A stretch of 64,000 bases of DNA from the NCBI RefSeq assembly GCF_028623165.1, contig NZ_CP117768.1, forward strand, positions 5,212,001 through 5,276,000, given 5' to 3'. Positions 48,411-57,911 of the stretch are shown here, one piece after another. Each line of letters opens with the position of its first letter. The stretch's first letter is position 1. The translations under genes and the position numbers were made by a program. Origin of the DNA: Nostoc sp. UHCC 0926 (GTDB lineage Bacteria > Cyanobacteriota > Cyanobacteriia > Cyanobacteriales > Nostocaceae). The notes below the pieces were generated by a model, which worked only from the letters and a program-made list of their open reading frames with translations, did no database searches and had not been told where the DNA came from.

Positions 48411-48995
48411 AATCATAAAGTTACTAACCAACGCCAAAATTGGGTTCATCAAGTTGCAGCAGAAATTGTCAGCGGTAATAGCTTCGTTGCAACCGAAAAG
48501 CTAGAAGTCAAAAACATGACTCGAAAAGCAAAAACACAGCATAGCAAAAAACAGAAAGCTGGACTAAATAAGTCTATTCTTGACGTTGGTTTTGGGATGT
48601 TACGTAGCACCATAAAATACAAAATAGAACAGATTGGTGGTCTATTTATCGAAGTTCCAACCCGTCAAGTAAAACCGTCTCAAACCTGCCCTAAATGCGG
48701 AAACCAACACCAGAAAACCCTCGATATCCGAGTACATCAGTGTGGTGTTTGCAAATATGTGCAAGATAGAGATATTGCTGCTGCCGAAGTAATGCTTTAT
48801 TGGGCAAAAGGAACTCTACCGGGATTGGGAACCAGTCTCGTAGGCGCTGATCTTACTAGCTCTACCTCACGCACCCGCAAACAAGCAGGAAGCATGAAGC
48901 AACTGGGGGAAAAGAAGCGTCAGAAATCTCAAAGCAATTTCCCTAAAAACAAGCTAGAGGATGTAGAAACCTCTAGCTCAGGCGAAGCTAGCTAG
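48411..48995 (+). pseudogene. IS605 tnpB relic (C-terminal half)
   Basis: In frame from about 48411: HKVTNQRQNWVHQVAAEIV, then the zinc ribbon TCPKCGNQ...HQCGVCKY and DRDIAAAEVML with the RuvC-III Asp. About half of a full TnpB is missing at the N-terminus, and a stop TAA at 48408 lies just before. The ATG at 48516 is inside the gene and does not define a start. TnpB is the RNA-guided nuclease related to Cas12; this relic lacks RuvC-I and the recognition lobe, so it should not cut. The right end hairpin region follows near 48960-49010. Confidence 0.87.
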
Positions 48996-49129
48996 AAGTA
49001 GTTCATACTGCACTTAGTATTGTTGCAGCCGTGACTAATACTTTTGTACTGTTGAATAAGATGAATCGGGCAATTCTACAGGAGATTGTAATTCTGAATT
49101 ACTCATCTCATTACCCCCTTACAAATTAA

Positions 49130-50227
49130 TCACGATGCTGACTCCTCTGTTAACAATTCTGATGCGACTTCACTCTTAACTACATCCTCAGAATCACCAG
49201 ATTTAGAAAAACCATCTGCTACATCTTTGATAAAACCAGCCACAGGTACCGCGACTAATAAACCCAAAACTCCGCCAAAATTGGTTCCTACAAGCAAAGC
49301 AATTAACACCCATATTGGTCTAATACCAGTAAATTTGCCTAAAAGACGTGGTGCGATCGCCTGATCAATTAACTGGTCAATGACAACAGCTACCGCAGCA
49401 ATCTTCACTGCTAGCCAAAAGTCGTGTGTGGCTATTATTAAAGTTATTACAACAAGACTGAGGACATCACCAAAGGGAATTAAGCTCAAAACCCCAACTG
49501 CCAAACCAAAGAGTAAACCAAACTGGACTTGAAAACTTAAAAATAATAATGTTATTGAAACTCCCATCAGTAAAGCCAAACTTCCCTGACCAATCAAGTA
49601 ATTTTGGAAGTTTTGCTGAATAGACTGGCTTATCTCCTGGGCAAAATTTCCAGGTAACTTCTTAAATATTCCCTGCCAAATTCTTGGCCCATCTAACAAC
49701 AGATAAAAAGTCACAACTACTGTGATTAATGACTCAGAAACACTATCGATAGTATCTATAATAATGCTTAAAAGTTTATCTGAGAAAAACTCTAACTCAT
49801 TGGGCAATTTGTTGGTTATTTGTGTTAATAACTGACTTAAATTCACATTTAATTTGTGTCTAGAAAACCAATCATTTACAATCTGAAGTTTTTCTTCGCT
49901 AGAATCAATCCATTGGGGAAGGACTTTAACCATCTCATGAAATTGATCTAAAACAATGGGAACCAAAGTGATACCCAGAGCAACGACAATTAACAATGCT
50001 AATATAAAAACTAATGCTACTGCATAGCTGCGTTTAACTCCCCGCTGTTGGAGAACCGAAACAGGATAGTTCAAAACGAATGCAAGCAAAGTAGCCAAGA
50101 CAAGAATTGTGACGACAGGTTGAAAATTTTTAACAAGCAAAAATGCTAGCCAACCATTGAGAAAGACTAGAGGAAATAGCAGCGTAAAAATTAACCATTT
50201 AAGTAGTTGATTGAGTGAAAAATTCAT
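49130..50227 (-). CDS. AI-2E/PerM family transporter
   Basis: 365 residues from the ATG at 50227; the frame extends to a TTG at 50245. Eight hydrophobic segments and family motifs: YPVSVLQQRGVKRSYAV, LLLDGPRIWQGIFKKLPG, IGQGSLALLMGVSITLLFL, GLLFGLAVGVLSLIPFGD and QAIAPRLLGKFTGIRPIWVL. Family members transport small molecules such as autoinducer-2 or ions; the substrate is not known here. Transcribed leftward and alone, after the IS relic. Confidence 0.88.
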   Translation of the reverse strand: MNFSLNQLLKWLIFTLLFPLVFLNGWLAFLLVKNFQPVVTILVLATLLAFVLNYPVSVLQQRGVKRSYAVALVFILALLIVVALGITLVPIVLDQFHEMVKVLPQWIDSSEEKLQIVNDWFSRHKLNVNLSQLLTQITNKLPNELEFFSDKLLSIIIDTIDSVSESLITVVVTFYLLLDGPRIWQGIFKKLPGNFAQEISQSIQQNFQNYLIGQGSLALLMGVSITLLFLSFQVQFGLLFGLAVGVLSLIPFGDVLSLVVITLIIATHDFWLAVKIAAVAVVIDQLIDQAIAPRLLGKFTGIRPIWVLIALLVGTNFGGVLGLLVAVPVAGFIKDVADGFSKSGDSEDVVKSEVASELLTEESAS

Positions 50228-50346
50228 AATCAATTTAAAAATCAAAATTATTCTAGTTACTAGATTGAAGCTGAAAATTAAATATGCTCAAGGGGAAGTA
50301 GATGAGAAAAATCTTTCCCCATTCACAATTTTCGGTTATTTGAGGA

Positions 50347-51780
50347 CTAAATTTCAGCAAAAGCTAAAAATTGCTCCTCATTTATCCGCCCTGCTTGATA
50401 CAGAGTATTAGTAATTTCAGAAATAGTTAAAACCGCATGACCACGATAACCATTTTGCTGTAACTTATCTTTCACCCCTTGTTCATGGTCGATAAATACC
50501 ACAATGTCATTAACATTTAATCCTGCTGATTCCAACTTTTCTGCTCCTTCCATGACACTTTTACCGCTGATGAGAATATCGTCAACCACCACAACTGTTT
50601 CACCAGGATGAAAGTTACCCTCAATTACTCTCCGAGTTCCGTGGGCCTTCACCTCTTTACGGGGGAAAATCATCGGACAATTAAGACGCAAAGATAAACC
50701 AGTAGCAGTAGGTAAAGAACCATAGGGAATACCTGCTAATCTATCAAAATTCAGGTTTTTCAAAATATCTTCATAGGCAGTGATAACTTGATTAAAAACT
50801 TGGGGATTGGAAATAATTTTGCGTAAGTCAATGTAATAAGGAAATATAGCTCCTGATGCTTGGACAAAGCTGCCAAACATAATGCAGTCAATATCATAAA
50901 GTTGTAAAATCAAATCCTGTTGGGGATGCTGATTTAGCAAACAAACATCAGGAAACCACACAGAACAAGTGGAATTTTCATAAATAATTTCAGTTTTTAT
51001 TTGATTAATTTCTGCGCGTAAAGACTGGATTTCCTGAGATAATTTTGGTTTTCCCAACATATCTTGAGGAACAGGAATTAGCAAACCATCACCGTTAGTA
51101 TTCAAGCCCGCTTCTAAAATTTGCTTCAGATTTAGTCCCTCCGCCCAGATGCTACGCGCCATAATAATTCGTTCCGGCGCGATCGCTCGAACAAGTGCTA
51201 AAACTTCAGGTTTTGTAGTTCCCACTTCTAAACCCAATTGTTCTGGAGTTCCCCAGGTTTTTGATTCTTTTACCACCTGTAAATAAAGCGGTGATTCGTT
51301 TGTAGGATATTGCTGTATAGCTTCTGCGCTTGGATTAGAAGTACAGCATAAAATAAACACAGCTTTATCAGGATATACCAAAAAAGGTGCTACATGATCT
51401 TGTCCTGTATAGGGACTAAGAGTAATTGCATCTACCTGCCATTCTGCAAACACAGTTTGGGCAAAGATGGTACTAGTATTTAAGTCACTGTGTTTGGCAT
51501 CTAAAATAACTGGGATGTGAGCCGGAATAGCTGCTAAAGTTTTGTACAACAGTTCTAAACCGGGAATACCTAATGCTTCGTAAAAGCCAAGTGTCGGTTT
51601 ATAGGCACAAACGAAATCAGAAGTTTCAGCAATAATGAATTGTAACCACTTCTGTAAACCAGCGATGAGTTCTTCAGATTCATAATGCACAGGCATCATC
51701 TCTGGATTTGGATCAAGTCCTACAAACAGTAAGCTTTGATTTTGCAAGATATTACGATTCAATTTATCAAAAAAGTTCAT
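50347..51780 (-). CDS. pyrF-pyrE: Bifunctional OMP decarboxylase / orotate phosphoribosyltransferase
   Basis: 477 residues. Domain 1 (about 1-275) is orotidine 5'-phosphate decarboxylase: FVGLDPNPEMMP, AYKPTLGFYEALG and the catalytic DAKHSDLN at 94-101. Domain 2 (about 300-477) is orotate phosphoribosyltransferase with the PRPP loop VVVVDDILISGKSV and RKEVKAHGTRR. Together they catalyse the last two steps of UMP synthesis. The order, decarboxylase then transferase, is opposite to animal UMP synthase. Both active sites look intact. It stands alone, with a 120 bp gap to the AI-2E gene. Confidence 0.93.
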   Translation of the reverse strand: MNFFDKLNRNILQNQSLLFVGLDPNPEMMPVHYESEELIAGLQKWLQFIIAETSDFVCAYKPTLGFYEALGIPGLELLYKTLAAIPAHIPVILDAKHSDLNTSTIFAQTVFAEWQVDAITLSPYTGQDHVAPFLVYPDKAVFILCCTSNPSAEAIQQYPTNESPLYLQVVKESKTWGTPEQLGLEVGTTKPEVLALVRAIAPERIIMARSIWAEGLNLKQILEAGLNTNGDGLLIPVPQDMLGKPKLSQEIQSLRAEINQIKTEIIYENSTCSVWFPDVCLLNQHPQQDLILQLYDIDCIMFGSFVQASGAIFPYYIDLRKIISNPQVFNQVITAYEDILKNLNFDRLAGIPYGSLPTATGLSLRLNCPMIFPRKEVKAHGTRRVIEGNFHPGETVVVVDDILISGKSVMEGAEKLESAGLNVNDIVVFIDHEQGVKDKLQQNGYRGHAVLTISEITNTLYQAGRINEEQFLAFAEI

Positions 51781-51850
51781 ATTTTTTGTTTAAAAAAGAG
51801 TTATTAGTTATTAGTCTTTGCGTCTTTGTATCTCACTTACCATAATTCCT

Positions 51851-52528
51851 TTACAAAAACATCGATTCTGTTAGTTGAGTGCCTCCAGCCTTACGTCCTA
51901 ATAGAGAGTGAATCACTCCAAATAGAATAACCATCGGTACTGAGCTAAAGTGGACAATTCGCAATGCTTGCCAACTGCCAAACAGATCCACAATCCAGGG
52001 AAATTGAGCAGGTTTATACATTCCTATTCCTGTAAATAACGCCAGCAGCAAGATAGGAATAATTGCTGTATAGGCAATACGATGCCAAGCATAAATTAGG
52101 CGCTGGGAATTTTTACTTTTTTGTAATGCTTTGAAGTCATTGGCACTTACAAACCGATGTCGCCAGCGTCGGGTAATTAAAACGTAAATTCCATACCATA
52201 GGAGATTCAGGGAGAATAGCCACATTGCTGCAAAATGCCAGTGTCTACCTCCTGCAAGCCAACCTCCTAAAGTAAATATCGGAGGAATGTGCAAACCTGT
52301 ACGTCCACCAAAAACAGGGTTGGCGTTGTAAATTTGTAGTCCACTGGTGAGCATGATAAACAGACTAATGATGTTACAGGAGTGGAAAATTTTGGCTCCT
52401 ATTGCTTGAGTGGGTGGCTTTCGAGTTTGAGAGGAAACAGTCGAATTCATAGATTTTGACCGATAAAATTTGGTGTTTATCTGTCTTGGGTGAATGGCCC
52501 AGCTAGTTTGGGGGTGGGCATTACTCAC
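51851..52528 (-). CDS. Cytochrome b/b6-domain membrane protein
   Basis: 225 residues with a GTG start at 52528 (GGGGA about 7 bp upstream); an internal ATG at 52450 would give 199 residues and also fits. Four hydrophobic spans (HSCNIISLFIMLTSGLQIY, WHFAAMWLFSLNLLWYGIYV, AYTAIIPILLLALFTGIGMY and IVHFSSVPMVILFGVIHSLL) carry His residues in positions expected for two b haems. It resembles the b-type cytochrome subunit of Ni/Fe-hydrogenase or formate dehydrogenase families. It may pass electrons between the quinone pool and a partner not encoded here. Confidence 0.8.
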   Translation of the reverse strand: MSNAHPQTSWAIHPRQINTKFYRSKSMNSTVSSQTRKPPTQAIGAKIFHSCNIISLFIMLTSGLQIYNANPVFGGRTGLHIPPIFTLGGWLAGGRHWHFAAMWLFSLNLLWYGIYVLITRRWRHRFVSANDFKALQKSKNSQRLIYAWHRIAYTAIIPILLLALFTGIGMYKPAQFPWIVDLFGSWQALRIVHFSSVPMVILFGVIHSLLGRKAGGTQLTESMFL

Positions 52529-52951
52529 TTTTATTTCCCCATCCTATGATTCAGTATTCTGATATTGATGGTCTACCATCTTCTGTTTTAAATGTCAGTT
52601 TTAGATATGGTTAGGGTTTTTCTAAGAGGATGTCTGAAAAAAAGATATTTTATCCAGTGTATCCCTAACGGTGATCAACTAATTAGACTGATATGAAGGA
52701 AACTTAGTCATTATCTACGCTCATCAATGGCTGAAGCGTTTTTCGTCGGATCAACCATTGCAGCAGTATACACTGATAATTAGTGCGATGCCTATGGCGG
52801 GCTATGCCTATGCGGTGATTATGGTAAAAAGTATACTGATGACTTGTGCTGTAATTTAAGTGTGAAAAAGACAAGACCAAATTTATCGAACTCAGGTATT
52901 GTTAATGCATCGGCTTGCAAAAATTAACACCTAGTGCCCAAGGTTAATTAG
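52529..52951. other. Spacer with one dispersed repeat
   Basis: A variant of the GCGATGCCTATGGCGGGCTA repeat (52789-52820) is present, related to 21350, 34624 and 61547. No gene or RNA is seen. Confidence 0.55.
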
Positions 52952-54502
52952 TTAAAAGCTGGCGTGTTTTCTAATAGCGGCATAGTGTCTTGCTGTGGTA
53001 TTCATCTCAATGACCAACTCTGTGCCTTGACCTAATTGAGAATTACACTTAAGTTTACCTTGATGTTTTTCAACTATAATTTCCCGACTAATTGATAGTC
53101 CCAGTCCCTTCCCTTTACCGATTGGTTTGGTTGTGAAAAATGGTTCAAATATCTGTCTTTGGATATGGGGAAGTATGCCTTTACCATTATCAGAAATGCG
53201 AATGATAACTTTGTGTTTTTTTCCTAGTCGTTTGTCATTTACCCAAAGTTCATTACTATTTACTAATGATAAATGACTACTAATAATTTCTGTATGAATA
53301 AAAAGAGTGGGAGTAAAGGAATAATCATGTTTTATCCTTTCTTCTAAGGCATCAATGGCGTTAGTCAAGATGTTCATGAATACCTGATTTAGATCACCAG
53401 GGTAACACTCGATTAAGGGCAATTCCCCAAAGTTTTTAATTACTTCAATCCTTGGTCTTTCAGGCTGTTCTTTCAGACGATGTTGCAAAATCCTCAGAAC
53501 ACTATCAAGTCCTTCATGCAAGTCAACCTTTTTCATTTGACCTTCGTCAGAGGTTGAAAAATTCCGCAAGGCGAAAACAATTTCTTTGACGCGCTCAGAT
53601 CCGGCTCGCATTGACCACAGCAATTTCAAAAAGTCTGTCTTCACAAAACCAAGGTCGAGGCGTTGCAAATGTAAGGCTATGACTGGGGTCGGTGTGGGAT
53701 AGTAATGTTGGTAAAGTTCAATGACTCTGATTAAGTCTTCAGCATATTGACTCGCAGGATGGAGATTGCCGTAGATGAAGCTAACGGGGTTGTTAATTTC
53801 GTTAGCCATATCCGCCACCAGTTGACCGAGGTTAGCCATTTTCTGGTTCTGCAATAACTGCTTTTGGGTATATTTGAGTTCTTCGAGGGTAGTTTCTAGC
53901 TGCTGTGATTTTTCCCTAACTTGGTCTTCGCTAGACTGGTGTTGGACAATTTCTCTTTGGAGTTGTTCAAATAGTTGATATTGTTGAGTAGCGATCGCCT
54001 TATCCTGACTAATATCCTTGTGCGTCCCCGCCATCCGCACTGGTTTACCGAATTCATCCCACTGAAATACTTTCCCACAAGCCAGAATCCACTTCCACTC
54101 GCCGGATTTAGTCAACATTCTGAATTCGACTTCAAATACGGGTATGCATCCTTCGAGATAATCGTGCAATACCTGATGAATTCTTGGTAAATCCTGTGGA
54201 TGTACAAGTTGCTCAAAGGATTTATGGTCGTGATCGATTTCGTCTACTTCATACCCCAGAATGCGCTTCCACCGGGGATCATAATAGGTTTTATTGGTGA
54301 TCAGATTCCAATCCCACAATCCCAAGCCATTGGCTATTAATGCCATTTGTAAGGCGGCTTGTGAGCATTGACAAGGATCTAAATTTTCTTGAGATAAGTC
54401 TTTTTGTCCTTTTTGCAGTGGCTGTGATTCTGGGAAACTCTGGGAATCTTCTACTGAAAGTGGAGCTTCCGGTTCATGGGTAGTGGGTTCTTGGATATGC
54501 AT
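52952..54502 (-). CDS. PAS-domain histidine kinase lacking the phosphoacceptor His
   Basis: 516 residues. PAS/PAC about residues 50-170 (NGLGLWDWNLITNKTYYDPR, RMLTKSGEWKWILACGKV), a coiled coil to 220, then the HisKA-like helix NLGQLVADMANEINNPVSF, where Asn234 stands where kinases have His. The paralogue at 43146 reads AIAHEINNP at the same place. The ATPase domain is intact (NQVFMNILTNAIDALEE, DNGKGI, GKGKGLGLSISREII). So ATP may be bound but autophosphorylation at this site is not expected. It may act as a partner, phosphatase or signal integrator. Confidence 0.9.
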   Translation of the reverse strand: MHIQEPTTHEPEAPLSVEDSQSFPESQPLQKGQKDLSQENLDPCQCSQAALQMALIANGLGLWDWNLITNKTYYDPRWKRILGYEVDEIDHDHKSFEQLVHPQDLPRIHQVLHDYLEGCIPVFEVEFRMLTKSGEWKWILACGKVFQWDEFGKPVRMAGTHKDISQDKAIATQQYQLFEQLQREIVQHQSSEDQVREKSQQLETTLEELKYTQKQLLQNQKMANLGQLVADMANEINNPVSFIYGNLHPASQYAEDLIRVIELYQHYYPTPTPVIALHLQRLDLGFVKTDFLKLLWSMRAGSERVKEIVFALRNFSTSDEGQMKKVDLHEGLDSVLRILQHRLKEQPERPRIEVIKNFGELPLIECYPGDLNQVFMNILTNAIDALEERIKHDYSFTPTLFIHTEIISSHLSLVNSNELWVNDKRLGKKHKVIIRISDNGKGILPHIQRQIFEPFFTTKPIGKGKGLGLSISREIIVEKHQGKLKCNSQLGQGTELVIEMNTTARHYAAIRKHASF

Positions 54503-55081
54503 AGCTGCTGGTACGATGAGGAAGATATCCTGTAGCTCTCTCTACGCTGTCTTAGCACCCTGACGATCCAGTTATGGACAAATCGTCTACTTGGTTGATT
54601 AGGCTGTAACTTAGGTCAGAGATGTATCAGCGCATATCATCAATTTGGATGGAATTTAGAAAAAGGTAAACAGACGAATGTAACCTCTGTTGCGATCGCC
54701 GTGGCCATTTTTTAGAAAAAATAGCTACATTGTGTGCATCTACATTCTAAGATATGTCTAAAAAAAGTAGTTCAAATCACATATAATCACCTAAAAACTC
54801 GAAAAATTTTGTAAAAAAAATTCTATGATTAAGTCATGTCAAATATTTCCGGATACAGAAAAATTCTCAAGCCTGGTTTGTAGCTTTTTTGGTAATACCG
54901 ATTACCTGTGAGGTTGCATAGAACAATTTGCTCAAGCCCCCTATGTCACCAAGCCTGATTTTGTGCAGTTTTACAAGTAATTCGTATAAAAAATAGCTGC
55001 TACTCACACAAAGTAGGCTACATTGAGTTCCAAAGAATAATCCTGTGAGAAAATGTCATGCTGAATTAGAGCCGATGAGTA
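54503..55081. other. Spacer between kinase and AAA-like gene
   Basis: A weak inverted repeat GGTAAT...ATTACC lies near 54890. AT-rich; no gene or RNA is seen. Confidence 0.5.
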
Positions 55082-56491
55082 ATGACTATAGATGAAGCAG
55101 TACTGCTGCTAAAAGCCAGTCAAGCAACCGGTTTAACAACGCTCCAAGAGATCGTATTACGTTCTTCCTGGGAAGGAAAAACCTATACCAATATAGCCAG
55201 TGAAGCTCACTACGGCGAGGAACGTGTCAGGAAAGTTGCTGCTCATTTATGGCAAGTACTGAGTGATTTTTGCAAAGAACCGATAAATCAATCCAACTTC
55301 CGCCAGACTCTAGAAAATCACCATCTTAGCAAAGCCCATCAGCAGTTAGTTAAAGAATTCAACAAAGCAGCTACGGCTATATCCTTAGAATTTCCTAGTG
55401 GGCCAGTATCTCTTAATTCCCGATTCTACATCCCTCGTTTGCCAATTGAGGAACTCGCCTACGCAGAAATGGCTGAACCTGGGAGTGTCGTTTGCATCAA
55501 AGCACCTAAAAAGATGGGGAAAAGCTCTCTAATTTTGCGGTTGCTTGCACGCGCTAACAATCAAGGTTTTCGCACCGTAACCTTGAACTTTCAGCAAGCA
55601 GATAAAGCAGTATTTGCCAGTTTGGATAAATTTTTGCGCTGGTTCTGTGCCAATGTCAGTCGGGAGTTACAGCTAGAACCAAAACTGAATGATTATTGGG
55701 ATGAAGATATGGGTAGCAAAGTGAGTTGCTCTATCTATTTCCAACAGTATTTACTCTCGGCGCTGGAAAGTCCCCTTGTGTTGGTATTGAATGATCTGGA
55801 TTGGGTGTTTGAATATCAGGAAATTGCTGGAGAATTACCATCACTGATCCGAACTTGGCATGAACAGGCCAAAGGCGTAGAAATTTGGCAAAAACTGCAC
55901 CTGGTTCTGGTTTACTCAACTGAAATACTTGTTTCCATAAAACTGACTCAATCGCCATTTAATATTGGTTTGCTAATAAATTTATCTCCCTTTACGAAAG
56001 AGCAAGTGCAGGATTTAGCACAACGTCACGGCTTGGATTGGACAGATGGTAAAAACGTCGAGAGTTTGATGTCAATGGTGGGAGGATATCCTTATTTAGT
56101 GCGATTGGCTTTTTATCACCTTGTGGGTAAAGGGGGACTAGAAGGGGATTTAGAACAGCTATTGCAACAAGCACCCACAGAAACAGGAATTTATCACGAG
56201 TATTTAAGGCAGTTTGTCTTAACACTACGAGATCAGCCAGATTTGGGAGATGCTTTTGATGAAGTAATTAATACTACAAATTATGTGAAATTAGAGCCAG
56301 CATTGGCATATAAATTACAGAGTATGGGGCTAATTAATTTAGAAGGCGATCGCAGTATTCCTGCGTGTGAATTATATCGTTTATATTTCCGACAATATTT
56401 GAAAACAAGTGCTCAAAATTCTGGTTGTAATTCAACAGCAACTTTTGACAGAAAGTTGAGAAGCGAAAAGGGAAATGATATACCAAAATGA
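55082..56491 (+). CDS. AAA-like protein with N-terminal vMAP-type HTH
   Basis: 469 residues. N-terminal about 70 residues (VLLLKASQATGLTTLQEIVL, GEERVRKVAAHLWQVLSDF) resemble the helix-turn-helix domain placed before vWA-MoxR associated proteins. Next is an AAA-like NTPase: RFYIPRLPIEE, Walker A IKAPKKMGKSSLILRLL at about 140-154 (Ala for the usual Gly), Walker B LVLVLNDLDWVF at about 231-243. The C-terminus is a winged-helix-like region. Such proteins are proposed to be sensors in conflict or signalling systems; the role here is inferred. No vWA or MoxR gene is in the window. Confidence 0.78.
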   Translation: MTIDEAVLLLKASQATGLTTLQEIVLRSSWEGKTYTNIASEAHYGEERVRKVAAHLWQVLSDFCKEPINQSNFRQTLENHHLSKAHQQLVKEFNKAATAISLEFPSGPVSLNSRFYIPRLPIEELAYAEMAEPGSVVCIKAPKKMGKSSLILRLLARANNQGFRTVTLNFQQADKAVFASLDKFLRWFCANVSRELQLEPKLNDYWDEDMGSKVSCSIYFQQYLLSALESPLVLVLNDLDWVFEYQEIAGELPSLIRTWHEQAKGVEIWQKLHLVLVYSTEILVSIKLTQSPFNIGLLINLSPFTKEQVQDLAQRHGLDWTDGKNVESLMSMVGGYPYLVRLAFYHLVGKGGLEGDLEQLLQQAPTETGIYHEYLRQFVLTLRDQPDLGDAFDEVINTTNYVKLEPALAYKLQSMGLINLEGDRSIPACELYRLYFRQYLKTSAQNSGCNSTATFDRKLRSEKGNDIPK

Positions 56492-56510
56492 ATGCGTGAA
56501 TTACTCAAAT

Positions 56511-56760
56511 GAGTAAGCAAAAGCTGCTTTTGAGAAAGTAAAAGCTGCTTTTGCTTGCGGAAAACACTAAAATGAGTAAGCAAAAGCTGCTTTTGAGAAA
56601 GTAAAAGCTGCTTTTGCTTGCGGAAAACACTAAAATGAGTAAGCAAAAGCTGCTTTTGAGAAAGTAAAAGCTGCTTTTGCTTGCGGAAAACACCAAAATG
56701 AGAAAGTAAAAGCTGCTTTTGAGAAAGCAAAAGCTCATTTTGAGTAAGTCAAATGGCATT
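56511..56760. repeat. Tandem array 4: 63-bp unit made of three 21-bp parts
   Basis: The motif GAGTAAGCAAAAGCTGC starts at 56511, 56574 and 56637, with the variant GAGAAAGTAAAAGC at 56700, each 63 bp apart. Within a unit the parts begin GAGTAAGCAAAAGC, GAGAAAGTAAAAGC and GCTTGCGGAAAACAC, each 21 bp. The rest of the spacer to 57002 holds only AT-rich DNA and one HIP1 octamer. Two reverse frames across the array are artefacts of a period divisible by three. Confidence 0.88.
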
Positions 56761-57002
56761 TTGAGTAAATAATCAGGCATTTTTACTTAGTTCAATATGA
56801 ATTTTAGTCTAGGCGATCGCTCCTTGAAGTTTTATCATGGTACGCTTTGCACAAAACCTGTAAATTTGTATCCCCATGTAGTCTATTCTTGATTTGTAGA
56901 TTTAGTATCAACAAGAGAAAATGGAAAATGGAGAGTAGGAAAGAAAAATACGGGTGCAACGCGAAAAAGTGCGATGTGGTGAAGAGGACAGGGAATGCAA
57001 AA

Positions 57003-57073
57003 CTTGTAGAGACGCGATGAATCGCGTCTTGTACTTATCCGTTTTATCCGTTTTGTGAATTTATCCAAATCCA
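57003..57073 (+). repeat. REP-like element upstream of the RAYT-type transposase
   Basis: CTTGTAGAGACGCGATGAAT continues into the palindrome arm CGCGTCTTG and the tail GTTTTATCCGTTTTGTGAAT then TTATCCAAATCCA. The same 70-odd bp recurs in direct orientation at 57912-57985, and the palindrome core occurs inverted inside the transposase gene at 57629-57656. Confidence 0.8.
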
Positions 57074-57251
57074 AGGAATACGATCGCCTCTAGTAAAACA
57101 GATATTGTAAACAGGACGGAAATGCGATCGCTTTTTTGATCGCCGTGATTCATCCCGTCTTTACATAGTGGAAATAATTCCGAGTTTTTTGGGTTGGCAA
57201 TTACATAAATGCAAGGCAATACTTGCATAAGTTTTTGTATCAATCAAAGTA

Positions 57252-57882
57252 ATGAATAATTACGATCCTCAACCAAAAAACAACAAACCTAAATACAAAG
57301 GTAAATATCGAATTGATTCAACACGTTTACCAGCATGGAGTTATGCTAGCAATGCTGGATATTTCCTTACTATTTGCACGGATGGTAAGAAATGCTTTTT
57401 TGGTGAGGTTGTGCAGGGTAAAATGCAGCTATCACCAATTGGAGAAATTGCTCAGAAATTGTGGTACGAGATTCCTAATCATTTTTCTAATTGCCAGATA
57501 GATTCGTTTTGCGTCATGCCTAATCATATTCACGGGATTCTGATTATTAATCAAACACAAGAGAATCTTGTTGCAGAGGAGGTTGTTGGTAAAGAAGATG
57601 TGGGTGATTTGACTGGTTTGATGGAAGAAGACGCGATTCATCGCGTCTCTACAAGGGGGGATCGTCAACGGGGTGGGGTTACTGGGTTATTTAACCCGAT
57701 GATTGTCTAAAAATTCCCTTTCTAAAATTGTTAGGTGGTACAAAGGACGATGTACATTTGAAATTAATCAAATTTATCAAGGTTTTGGATGGCAAGAAAG
57801 GTTTCATGACAACATAATTCGTAACGAATTCGCCCTGGATAAAATTAGACAATATATTATCAATAACCCAATCAATTGGTAA
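57252..57882 (+). pseudogene. RAYT-like tyrosine transposase, frameshifted
   Basis: First frame 57252-57710: RIDSTRLPAWSYASNAGYFL, then CVMPNHIHGILIINQ with the HUH motif (His-x-His). At about 57700 the frame shifts by +1; the +1 frame continues LSKNSLSKIVRWYKGRCTFE to YQGFGWQERFHDNIIRNEFA and QYIINNPINW, with the probable catalytic Tyr before IINNP, and stops at TAA 57880-57882. The two halves make one protein of usual length, so a frameshift inactivated it. The DNA between them holds an inverted REP palindrome that is in frame (EDAIHRVSTRG). Confidence 0.87.
57629..57656 (-). repeat. REP palindrome inside the transposase gene
   Basis: AGACGCGATTCATCGCGTCT continues CTACAAGG. Its complement matches the start of the flanking REP at 57003. 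It is in frame and encodes the variable segment between the HUH part and the C-terminal part. Confidence 0.75.
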
Positions 57883-57911
57883 CGCGATCGCCAACAACCA
57901 CCCCATTAACC

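Noticed and set aside
48516-48995. Intact small TnpB
   Set aside because: TnpB homology starts earlier, at 48411, without a start codon; the N-terminal half is missing.
56413-56780. Two reverse frames over array 4
   Set aside because: Open only because of the 63-bp period; low-complexity Leu/Phe/Lys repeats.
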